Origin: Desulfonatronum sp.
GTDB lineage: Bacteria; Desulfobacterota; Desulfovibrionia; Desulfovibrionales; Desulfonatronaceae
DNA: 21,042 bases
NCBI GenBank assembly: GCA_007127655.1
Contig: SKYX01000368.1
Location: forward strand, 1-21,042
Reading direction: 5' to 3'
The notes under the pieces: generated by a model
The model's input: the letters and a program-made list of their open reading frames with translations, nothing else
The model's database searches: none
Told to the model about the DNA's origin: nothing
Program-made: the position numbers and the translations under genes
Shown: positions 7,386-15,500 of the stretch, piece by piece
Layout: every line of letters begins with the position of its first letter
Position numbering within the stretch: the first letter of the stretch is position 1

Positions 7386-10300
7386 TTAAGAGGACGAGCG
7401 CGCCACCAGATCGCACACCGCCGCGAAGTCCCGCTCCAACCGTGGAAGCAGGCTTCGAAGCGCGTCGAGGTCGTTGTTTCGGCCCGCGTCTTCCATTTTT
7501 CGGGCAGTTTCGGCCAAGTGCGGGCAGCTGCAGTTCAAGGCCGCGCCTTTGAGGCCGTGGGCTTCCTTGCCGACGGTCTGGGCGTCCCCACTGGTCAGGT
7601 AGGTCTTGATGGTCTCGATCCGCTGAGTCCCGTTGTCCACCAAAGAGCGCAGTACATCCCGAGCCAGGTCGTGGTCCCCCATGACCCGTTCCAGAAGGTC
7701 CGGCTTGTTGCAGATAGCGACGGTTTCCGTGCCCGACACCAGGCCCGACTCCAGACAGGGTGTGGTGTCGGAAATTGATTCCTCGGGCGAGCAAGCCGAT
7801 TGCGCCCACCGGAGCACGGTTTCCCGCAATGCCTCGAACCGGAGAGGTTTGGTCAGGTAGTCGTCGAAACCCGCGGCCAGGAACCGTTCCCGGTCGCCCT
7901 GCACGGCGTGGGCGGTCAGGGCGATGATGGGAGTTCTGGAATGCTGGGATGCTGGAATGCTGGGATGCTGGGGTGCAGTATTGCGGATGGAAGGGTTCAT
8001 CTTTTTTAAATCGGATTGGTGCTCGAATTTTCCAACAGATACAGATGAGTCGGCATGTCTGCCCGACTTCTCAATCCCAGCATTCCAGCATTCCAGCATC
8101 CCAGAATTTATTCCTGCCTTCTGACTCCTGTCTTCTGATTCCAGACTCCTTATTTCCCCCGTCGCCTCCAGGCCGTCCATGATCGGCATCTCAATGTCCA
8201 TGAACACCAAGTCATAGGCATGGCGTCCAACCGCATCCACGGCTTCTTGTCCATTGCTCGCCGTATCCGCGAAAATGCCTATTTTTTGTAACATCTTCTG
8301 GGCCACGAGTTGGTTGACCGGGTTGTCCTCCACCAGCAGGACGCGAAGATCCGGCTGAACTTGAGGAATCAGCTTTGGTTGTTCTGGGCGGCGTGCTTCC
8401 CGGGGCATGGTCCGGCTTAGGCCTTCCGAAGCGCATGGGACGGGTTGCTTCGCGAACCGAGCCGTGAACCAGAAGGTTGAGCCCCGTCCCTCGGCGCTTT
8501 CCACGCCGATTTCCCCGTCCATCATTTCCGCCAGGCTCTTGGAAATGGCCAAGCCCAGGCCTGTGCCGCCGAATTGCCGGGTGGTGGACGCGTCTCCCTG
8601 CTGAAACCGCTGAAACAGGAGCTGGAGCTTGTCCGGCGCAATGCCCGGGCCCGTGTCGTGCACATTGAAGCGGAGATGTACGATATGGGGTTCACGGTTC
8701 AGGGGTTCACGGTTCAGCGGTTCACGGTTCACGGTTGGGGCCGGGGTGTTGTCGGAAGGGGTTGCAATTGGCGCGACATCGTCTGGCGCACCACGGTGCG
8801 CCCCTATATCAGCAACCATAGCCGCCGTTTCACCAACCGTTGAACCGCTGAACCGTGAACCGTGAACCTCTCCCTCTCCAACCGCTGAACCGTTGAACCG
8901 TGAACCGTGAACCTCTTGCGTGTCGTTGAACCGTGAACCGTGAACCTCCCCAACCTCAATCCTCACTTCCCCTTTTTCCGTGAACTTCACCGCATTGCCG
9001 CAGAGGTTCAGCAGAATCTGGCGCAGACGCAGGGGGTCGCCCACTAGGGAGATGGGCACGACGTCGTGTATTTGCCAGCCAAGGTGTAGGCCTTTCGTCT
9101 GGGCCGTCACGGCCAGCATGTTCACCGTCGCGTCCAGAACATCGGGCAGGGAAAAGGGCACTTCTTCAAGTTCCAGCTTGTCCGCCTCGATTTTAGAGAA
9201 GTCCAGGATGTCGTTAATCAGCCCGAGCAGGGCCTCGCCGCTGGAGTGGATCACCTGGGCGTACCTGGATTGTTCCTCGTTCAACTCCGTATCCAAAAGC
9301 AATTCGGTCATACCCACCACTCCGTTCATGGGCGTACGGATCTCGTGGCTCATGGTGGCCAAAAAACGGCTTTTGGCGGTATTGGCCCGTTCCGCATTGG
9401 CCCTGGCTGTTTTTAATTCTTCTTCTCGACGCCTGCGCCGAATGACGTTGACCAGGAGTTCCGCCAGAACCATGAACAATTTGATTTCCGTGGCCGACCA
9501 TTCCCTTTGCCGCTGAACCGAGTCGAAGCCCATGAAGCCGATGCACTCCTGTCCGTCCAGCAACGGCAGCGAGAGCACGGAGAGGATGCCTTGATCCGCC
9601 AGATGCTTTCGCAACGGGTCGCTTTCGGGCATGGCGCTCACGTCATTGACGTAAAAAGGATCTCCGGCCCTGTGGTTGGCAACTTGATTCGGTGCTTCGT
9701 CGAACGAGACGTTCTGAAGATTATGGATTTCCGGTTTGATCCCCGGGGCGCACCATTCATGGGTGTTGCGCATGATCCGTTGCTGAAAATCATAGAAGAA
9801 AATGTAAACGCGATCGGTCTTGGAAAAAGCTCCAACCCGGGCCAGGGCCTCCTGCAGGGCATCGTCAAGGAAATTCATGGGCACGTTCAGAAAGAGCAGG
9901 GAAAGGTCCATGAGCAGGTGCTGCAGGTCGATCTGGTGCTCGATTTGCTTGCGGGCCGCGACACGCTCGCTGATGTCCACGAAAATTCCCTGGGTGATAG
10001 TCTTGCTGTCCACTTCAATGATGGTGGAAAGGATTTCCACCGGCTTGACCGTGCCGGATTTGCTGATGACCTCCACGTCCGCCGAAATGTTTTTCCGGTT
10101 TACGGCATTGTCCTTGAACAGCTGATGATAGAATTCGAGCCGTTCGGGAGGATGCAGTTCGGTCTGGTGCATCCCGACTAACTCATCCCGGCTACGTTCA
10201 AACAGATCTTCCGCCGACTGGTTGCAGCGGACCAGATAGCCGTCGATATCAGCCCATATAATGGCGTCGTTGTGGTGCTCGAACAGCATTCGAAACTGAA

Positions 10301-11141
10301 GTTCGCTGGTGGCCAGGGCTTGAGCCATTTGCTTTTGTTCGGTGATGTCCTGGACAGCGGAAAAAATGTGCGGTTCTCCATGAAAATGAATCATCCTGGC
10401 GAACATCAGTCCGCTGAGCATCTTTTGGTTTTTCATCCGGAATGTAGCTTCATAGTGAGAGCATGCTCCATTCTCTCGCAGCAAGTCCAGGAACGCGACC
10501 CTTTGTTCGGGATGCTCCCAAATACGCAGTCCAAGCGTGGACTTGCCCAGGACTTCGTGGCGGCTGAAGCCGCTCAACTCCATGAAGGCCTCATTGATTT
10601 CAACAATCTCGCCGTCTTTCAATCGGGTCAGGATCAGCGGGTTGGGGCTGGCATGGAATAAGGTCTGAAAACGCTCCTGGGTCTCGCGCAGATTCCCCTC
10701 CATCCGGTACCGGTCTGTAATGTCGGACAAGGTCAGCAGGAGTCTGCTCTGGTTGTCCACCATCAGCCGGGCCGTGGCCCCCAGCAGGATCACGTCCCTA
10801 TGGCCATCGTCGCTGACCAGTGTGGTCCGGAATTCGATGTCCTGAAACGAGGTGCCGGTTTGGAGCGTGCTCTGAATGGCTTTGTTCAAGTCGCACACGG
10901 TGCAGCTCTCACCATATCCGCAACCTTGCGGGTGTTCTTGGGCCCTGATGCATCCGAACACTCCGCAGGCCCGGCCGAGGCGCAGGTCTTCGACGCTCAT
11001 GCCCAGGAAGTCGCGCATGGCCCGGTTGGCGAAGAGGACGCGTTGTTCGTCGTCCAGGACGCAGAGCAGGGCCGGGGTGCTGTCGAACACGGCCATGATC
11101 TGGTCGGTCATGTTCGAGGTAGGTGCGGGATTTTCAGACAT
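7386..11141 (-). CDS. Hybrid sensor histidine kinase, PAS-PAS-PAS-GAF-HisKA-HATPase-REC-HPt, with two repeat-derived insertions
   Basis: A phosphorelay kinase that senses through its PAS and GAF domains, autophosphorylates on His, and passes phosphate to its own REC Asp and HPt His. No transmembrane segment is evident, so it is probably cytoplasmic. In 1251 residues: PAS1 about 12-140 with five cysteines (59, 64, 74, 80, 83), PAS2 about 150-270, PAS3 about 280-400, GAF about 420-565, HisKA with SHEIRTPMNG (His599), HATPase with N-box NLCGNAVKF, DTGPGIA and GGTGLGLAI, REC with MDIEMPIMDG (Asp982), and HPt with KEAHGLKGAA (His1195). Residues 732-818 (HATPase) and about 999-1068 (REC) are insertions encoded by palindromic repeats; the frame stays open and the motifs intact. 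The start is uncertain: the ATG at 11141 has no good ribosome binding site, and a TTG at 11168 is possible. It diverges from the FIST gene. Its GAF is related to that of the second kinase. Confidence 0.93.
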   Translation of the reverse strand: MSENPAPTSNMTDQIMAVFDSTPALLCVLDDEQRVLFANRAMRDFLGMSVEDLRLGRACGVFGCIRAQEHPQGCGYGESCTVCDLNKAIQSTLQTGTSFQDIEFRTTLVSDDGHRDVILLGATARLMVDNQSRLLLTLSDITDRYRMEGNLRETQERFQTLFHASPNPLILTRLKDGEIVEINEAFMELSGFSRHEVLGKSTLGLRIWEHPEQRVAFLDLLRENGACSHYEATFRMKNQKMLSGLMFARMIHFHGEPHIFSAVQDITEQKQMAQALATSELQFRMLFEHHNDAIIWADIDGYLVRCNQSAEDLFERSRDELVGMHQTELHPPERLEFYHQLFKDNAVNRKNISADVEVISKSGTVKPVEILSTIIEVDSKTITQGIFVDISERVAARKQIEHQIDLQHLLMDLSLLFLNVPMNFLDDALQEALARVGAFSKTDRVYIFFYDFQQRIMRNTHEWCAPGIKPEIHNLQNVSFDEAPNQVANHRAGDPFYVNDVSAMPESDPLRKHLADQGILSVLSLPLLDGQECIGFMGFDSVQRQREWSATEIKLFMVLAELLVNVIRRRRREEELKTARANAERANTAKSRFLATMSHEIRTPMNGVVGMTELLLDTELNEEQSRYAQVIHSSGEALLGLINDILDFSKIEADKLELEEVPFSLPDVLDATVNMLAVTAQTKGLHLGWQIHDVVPISLVGDPLRLRQILLNLCGNAVKFTEKGEVRIEVGEVHGSRFNDTQEVHGSRFNGSAVGEGEVHGSRFSGSTVGETAAMVADIGAHRGAPDDVAPIATPSDNTPAPTVNREPLNREPLNREPHIVHLRFNVHDTGPGIAPDKLQLLFQRFQQGDASTTRQFGGTGLGLAISKSLAEMMDGEIGVESAEGRGSTFWFTARFAKQPVPCASEGLSRTMPREARRPEQPKLIPQVQPDLRVLLVEDNPVNQLVAQKMLQKIGIFADTASNGQEAVDAVGRHAYDLVFMDIEMPIMDGLEATGEIRSLESEDRSQKAGINSGMLECWNAGIEKSGRHADSSVSVGKFEHQSDLKKMNPSIRNTAPQHPSIPASQHSRTPIIALTAHAVQGDRERFLAAGFDDYLTKPLRFEALRETVLRWAQSACSPEESISDTTPCLESGLVSGTETVAICNKPDLLERVMGDHDLARDVLRSLVDNGTQRIETIKTYLTSGDAQTVGKEAHGLKGAALNCSCPHLAETARKMEDAGRNNDLDALRSLLPRLERDFAAVCDLVARSSS
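7934..8106. repeat. 33-bp inverted repeat made of 8-base CTGG(A/G)ATG units, inside the REC coding region
   Basis: The left arm (7934-7966) holds tandem 8-base units alternating between CTGGAATG and CTGGGATG. The right arm (8074-8106) is its reverse complement with two mismatches in 33. The 107-base spacer contains a smaller inverted pair, AGTCGG and CCGACT, near 8047-8068. The whole unit is translated in frame on the minus strand and falls between the REC motifs EATGEIR and TPIIALTAHA. Confidence 0.9.
8119..8146. repeat. Tandem 14-base repeat next to the CTGGAATG unit
   Basis: TTCTGACTCCTGTC (8119-8132) and TTCTGATTCCAGAC (8133-8146) are adjacent copies matching at 11 of 14 positions. They form the N-terminal edge of the REC insertion, coding for SLESEDRSQK. 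A different repeat family thus sits directly beside the inverted repeat at 7934-8106. Confidence 0.6.
8688..8948. repeat. GGTTCAC/GAACCGT repeat cluster inserted in the HATPase coding region
   Basis: The 261 bases (87 codons) hold the repeat in both orientations. Three GGTTCACGGTTCA units lie at 8689-8736, and the reverse orientation lies at 8835-8868, 8880-8913 and 8925-8946. A 21-base stretch at 8704-8724 is the exact reverse complement of 8841-8861, so the transcript can form a long stem. On the coding strand the reverse units translate to three EVHGSRF blocks and the forward ones to three NREP blocks. The same family lies upstream of purL at 2545-2584. Confidence 0.92.
8785..8802. repeat. 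Nested palindrome GGCGCACC-AC-GGTGCGCC
   Basis: Perfect 8-base arms around a 2-base loop lie near the middle of the spacer of the 21-base inverted repeat at 8704-8861. It translates to GAHRGAP. It is unrelated in sequence to the surrounding repeats, so the insertion appears to be a composite of at least two palindromic families. Confidence 0.65.
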
Positions 11142-11457
11142 ATTGAGGGGAGCCGGTTGGTGACGCAATGAGGAATGCCTTCATGTATTTTCGCAACACT
11201 ACGAAAACGGCACCAGGGAGGCAAGATATTCATGAGGTTGGACCGGACTCCTGGTGCTGACCGGAGGACGACCAAGGAGTTTTTCGAAAGTGTTTGGGTA
11301 GCGTTTGGGAGAGTCTTGTGGTTCATTTTGGAACCTTGTAGGGAATCCGGAGACAAAAAGGAATGGTTCCTCACCAGGCAATGGCGGGCGACGTTGGGTT
11401 TGGTTCGCGAAGGGTGGATCGCGTCAACTGCACGGATTTCCAATACACGAGGTCTTC
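11142..11457. promoter_or_regulatory. Divergent intergenic region between the first hybrid kinase and the FIST gene
   Basis: No supported coding sequence lies in these 316 bases; they should hold the promoters of both divergent genes. Perfect 8-base inverted arms GCACCAGG (11210-11217) and CCTGGTGC (11250-11257) are 32 bases apart and could be a regulator site or a stem. I found no convincing -35/-10 or -24/-12 pair. Confidence 0.5.
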
Positions 11458-12588
11458 ATGAACATGCACTTTCTTGACGCTCCGGACTCTCAGAGTCTCG
11501 GAGCGCTGATCCAACGGGTCGCGGACGATCCGGGCACACGTTCCCTGATGATCCTGGCTTGTGACGCGGACAACTTGGAGACCGAAGTCTTGAATCCGGT
11601 CCTTCGGTCCTGCCCGAAGCCGGTTTTCGGCGGTGTGTTTCCGCGCATCATTCACGACCGGAAAGCCCTGGAGCATGGGGCACTGGTGGTCGGGCTGCGG
11701 TCCGAGGCCCGGTGCGGCGTGATTCCCGGGTTGAGCGACCCGGAGGGTGACTATTTCGGGACAATCCTGGAGCTGTTTGGCGAGGTGGACCCAACGGAGC
11801 AAACCATGTTCGTGTTCGTGGACGGGTTGAGCACCCGGATCACGGCCTTGATCGACGCTCTGTTCAACTGCATGGGCCTGTTGCCCAACTTTATCGGCGG
11901 CGGGGCGGGGTCCTTGAGTTTTCAGCAAAAGCCCTGCCTGTTCACCAATCAGGGCCTGCTCCAGGATGCCGCTATTCTGGCTCTGGCGGACACCCGGAGT
12001 TCCATTGGCGTGGCCCATGGCTGGGCCCCGATCAGCGATGCCTACAAAGTCACCGAGGCCGACCGCAATACCGTGATCAGCCTGAATTGGCGGCCGGCTT
12101 TCGAAGTGTACAGGGAAGTCGTGGAGGCCCATTCCGGCCGGTCCTTTGCCGCGGAACCGTTTTTCGATCTGGCCAAGTCCTACCCATTGGGCATTGCCAA
12201 GCTGGACGCGGAAATGATCGTTCGGGATCCCATCGTCCTGGACGGATCCAGGCTGGTCTGCGTCGGTGAAGTGGCCGAGGGCGGCCACGTGCATATCCTC
12301 AGCGGCAGCCCGGACTCCCTGGTGGCCGGGGCAACTCATGCTCGGGAATTGGCCCAGGCTGGGTTTCCCGTGGAAGAGGGCGCGAATCGATCCATGCTCT
12401 TCGTGGACTGCATTTCCCGGGTCCTTTTTCTGGGGCAAGATTTCGAGCGGGAGTTGTACGCGGTGGACGTGGGTCTGCCCATGGTCGGGGCCCTGACTCT
12501 GGGGGAAATCGCCAATACCGGCGACGCCTACCTGGAGTTCTACAACAAGACGTCGGTGGTCGGCATTTTTGATGACCAGGATGATTGA
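11458..12588 (+). CDS. FIST-domain sensor protein (FIST N and FIST C)
   Basis: FIST proteins are predicted small-ligand sensors, possibly for amino acids, encoded with or fused to histidine kinases and cyclic-di-GMP enzymes. This 376-residue soluble protein shows the N-terminal FIST core (TRSLMILACDADNLE ... KPVFGGVFPRII ... HGALVVGLRSEA ... FVFVDGLSTRI ... LPNFIGGGAGSLSF) and the C-terminal FIST domain (HGWAPISDAYKVTEADRNTV ... PLGIAKLDAEMIVRDPI ... FVDCISRVLFLGQDFERE ... GALTLGEIANTGDAYLEFYNKT). The glycine-rich GGGAGSLSF and the closing GEIANTGDAYLEFYN are family hallmarks. The ATG at 11458 follows GAGG with a 5-nt spacer; the in-frame ATG at 11464 is possible. Its stop codon lies 5 bp before the chosen start of the second kinase, so translational coupling is likely and the kinase is the probable partner. 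Confidence 0.88.
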   Translation: MNMHFLDAPDSQSLGALIQRVADDPGTRSLMILACDADNLETEVLNPVLRSCPKPVFGGVFPRIIHDRKALEHGALVVGLRSEARCGVIPGLSDPEGDYFGTILELFGEVDPTEQTMFVFVDGLSTRITALIDALFNCMGLLPNFIGGGAGSLSFQQKPCLFTNQGLLQDAAILALADTRSSIGVAHGWAPISDAYKVTEADRNTVISLNWRPAFEVYREVVEAHSGRSFAAEPFFDLAKSYPLGIAKLDAEMIVRDPIVLDGSRLVCVGEVAEGGHVHILSGSPDSLVAGATHARELAQAGFPVEEGANRSMLFVDCISRVLFLGQDFERELYAVDVGLPMVGALTLGEIANTGDAYLEFYNKTSVVGIFDDQDD

Positions 12589-12593
12589 CCGGC

Positions 12594-15500
12594 GTGACTG
12601 ACGACCTTCGGCGGCAGATTCTCCTGGAAATCGCCCTGTCCATCAGCGGCGAACTGGAGCTGCGCTCCCTGCTGGGCAAGTGCCTGCCCCTTTTTTTGCG
12701 TAAGCTGAACTGCACCGCAGCGGCGGTGGTCCAGCTCACTGCCGCGGATCCCATCACCTCCCTTGCCCTGCCCCTGCCCGTGCCCCGAAACCCGGAATGG
12801 TCGGAGATTGTCCGCAATCTCAGCACTGAACTGGACGCTGACCCGACTCGGATATCCTCGGAGTATCATGGACGTCGCGGTCCCTGGTTCGGTTTTGGCC
12901 TTCAGGGTTTCGGCCTGCTGATCCTCGCCCGCCCTGCTCCCTTTGACGAGACCTTTCTCAAAGATTTTCAGCCTCTGGCGGATATGTTGGCTCGAGCCTG
13001 TCTGGCGTGTCTGGAGTCTGATCGCCGCCACCGGGCGGAACGGGAGCTGGCCAAAGCTCAGGCCAGCCAGCGAGCTCTGCTGGACAATCTGCCGTTTATG
13101 GCTTGGGTGAAGGACGTTCAAGGCCGCTACACCGCGGTGAACAAATCTTTTGCCAACCGCTTCGGCTTGGCCGTGAACGAAATCCTCGGAAAAACCACAC
13201 AGCAGGTTTGGCCCGCGGATAAAGCCAGGATGTTTGTCGCGGACGATGAGACTGTTCTGCGAACCGGTCGGCATCTGGAAGGCCGGGATCAGGAGGTCGA
13301 TCCGGAAGGTGGATTGCGCTGGTTCGAATTTTCCAAGCGGCCCATCGTGGATCCGGAAACCGGGGAGATTTCGGGGACTACGGGCTTTCGCTGGGAGGTA
13401 TCGGACCGGGTCCGGGCGGAACAGGCCCTGGAGCATCGCACTGCGTTTCAGCAGGTGGTCATGGATTTGGCCATTGGATTCGTGAACACCCCCCTGGAAA
13501 ATCTGGATCAGGGCATCACCAACGCCCTGGCCATGATCGGCCGGTTCGCCCAGGTGGATCGGGCCTATCTGTTCCGGTACGATTTTGTCCACGACGTGAT
13601 GCACAACACTCATGAATGGTGCGCGGAGGGGATTGCCCCGGAAATTTCCAACCTGCAAAATGTTGGCAACAGTCTTTTTCCGGAATGGGTTCAGACGCAT
13701 CGCCGGGGGGAGATCGTCCACATTCCCAGCGTGGCAAGGCTCCCGAACGGTTCGGCCATCCGCGGAGTTTTGGAGTCCCAGGACATCCGAACTTTGATCA
13801 CCCTGCCTCTGAACCAGGGTGAGGAGTGCTTCGGGTTCGTGGGTTTTGACGCGGTTCAGGACGAAAAAACATGGAGTGAGGAGGAAGTTTCCCTGCTTCA
13901 GATTCTGGCCGAGCTGTTTACCAATGCCGAGGCCCGACGCATCCGCGAACGGCATCTTGTGGAAGCCAAGGCCCAGGCCGAGGCCGCCAGCCAGGCCAAG
14001 AGCGAGTTTCTGGCCAATATGAGCCACGAAATCCGCACACCGCTGCACGGCGTGGTCAGCATGATCGGTCTGCTCAAGGAGACCAAAGCCTCCCCGGAAC
14101 AGCGCGAATTCCTGCATATGGCCGAAACATCGGCGGAATCGTTGCTTTCGGTGATCAACGACATCCTGGACTTCTCCAAGATCGAGGCCGGGAAGCTGGA
14201 ACTCAGCAACCGGGTTTTCGACCTGGAAGCGGAAATCCATCGTCTGGGCGGCCTGATTTCCGCCAAGGCCCGGGAAAAGGACCTGGAGCTGCTGATCCGG
14301 TACGACCCCCGGACTCCCCGGCTCGTGGAGGGGGACAATCTTCGCTTGCGCCAGGTTCTTTCCAACCTGCTGGCCAATGCCGTCAAGTTCACCGAGCGCG
14401 GCCACGTCCTGCTCAACGTCGAATTGCTGTACCTGGAGGACGACCAGGCCGCGATCCGTTTCCTGGTGGAGGATACCGGCATCGGCATCCCCGAGGACCG
14501 TTTGATCCATATTTTCGAGCAGTTCACCCAGGTGGACGGCTCCACCAGCCGCCGCTACGGCGGGACCGGCCTGGGCTTGGCCATCAGCCAGCAACTGGTG
14601 GGAATGATGGGCGGGACGATTACCGTGGGCAGCACTGTGGGCCGGGGGTCGCGCTTTTTTTTCGACCTGACCTTGCCGTGCAAGGAGGAACCGTCCAGGC
14701 TCTCGAAGTACACCGGAAACGAGCTGCGGGGACGTCGGGGTATGATCGTGGATGATCAGTCCGTCAATCGCCGGATTCTCGCTGAATACCTGTCCACATG
14801 GGGCATGGAGCACGATGCGGCCTGGGACGCGACTGAGGCCCTCCAGCTGCTCGAAGTCGCACTGGCCCAGGGCCGCCCTTACGACATCCTGCTCCTGGAC
14901 CATGCCATGCCAGGAATGACCGGGTTGGAGCTGGCCGCTGCCTTGGCCAGGGATGCCCGTTGGGATTCTCCTTCCGTGATCCTGCTGACCTCCCTGTGGG
15001 GACATGTGAGCATAGAGCAGTGCAATGCCATGGGGATTAAGGCCGTGCTGCCCAAACCCATCGCGGCCAGCGACCTGTTCAACGCGGTACGGGATTGCCT
15101 GCACAAGGATAACGGGCAGGGATGCACGATTGCGGCGGCTTCCCGTTCGGCCGAACCCGGGCCGCTCCTTGAGGATGAATCCCAACCACCCTTGCGCGTT
15201 CTGCTGGTGGACGACCACCCCATCAACCGCAAATCCGCGACCCTGATCCTGCAAAAGCTGAACTGCGAGGTGACCACGGCCCAGAACGGGCTGGAAGCCC
15301 TGGAAATGGTGCAGGATCAGCACTTTGACATGGTATTTATGGATGTGCAGATGCCCGTGATGGACGGCTACGAGGCCACCCAGGCCATTCGGCGGCTGGG
15401 TGGGCGGTTCGGGAAGCTGCCCATCGTGGCCCTGACCGCCAACGCCATGGAGGGCGACCGGGAACGCTGCCTGGAAGCGGGGATGACCGATTATCTGCCC

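Noticed and set aside
8689..8946. Regular short repeats suggesting a CRISPR array
   Set aside because: The units are 7-13 bases, run in both orientations, are not separated by uniform unique spacers, and are read through in frame by a kinase gene. No cas gene is nearby.
7386..11141. The first hybrid kinase as a pseudogene disrupted by repeats
   Set aside because: The frame stays open over 1251 codons, the insertions are multiples of three, and the His, N-box, DTGPG, GGTGLGL, REC Asp and HPt His are all present.
11305..11457. Longer N-terminus for the FIST protein
   Set aside because: The in-frame extension has no family resemblance and no ribosome binding site; the ATG at 11458 has GAGG at good spacing.
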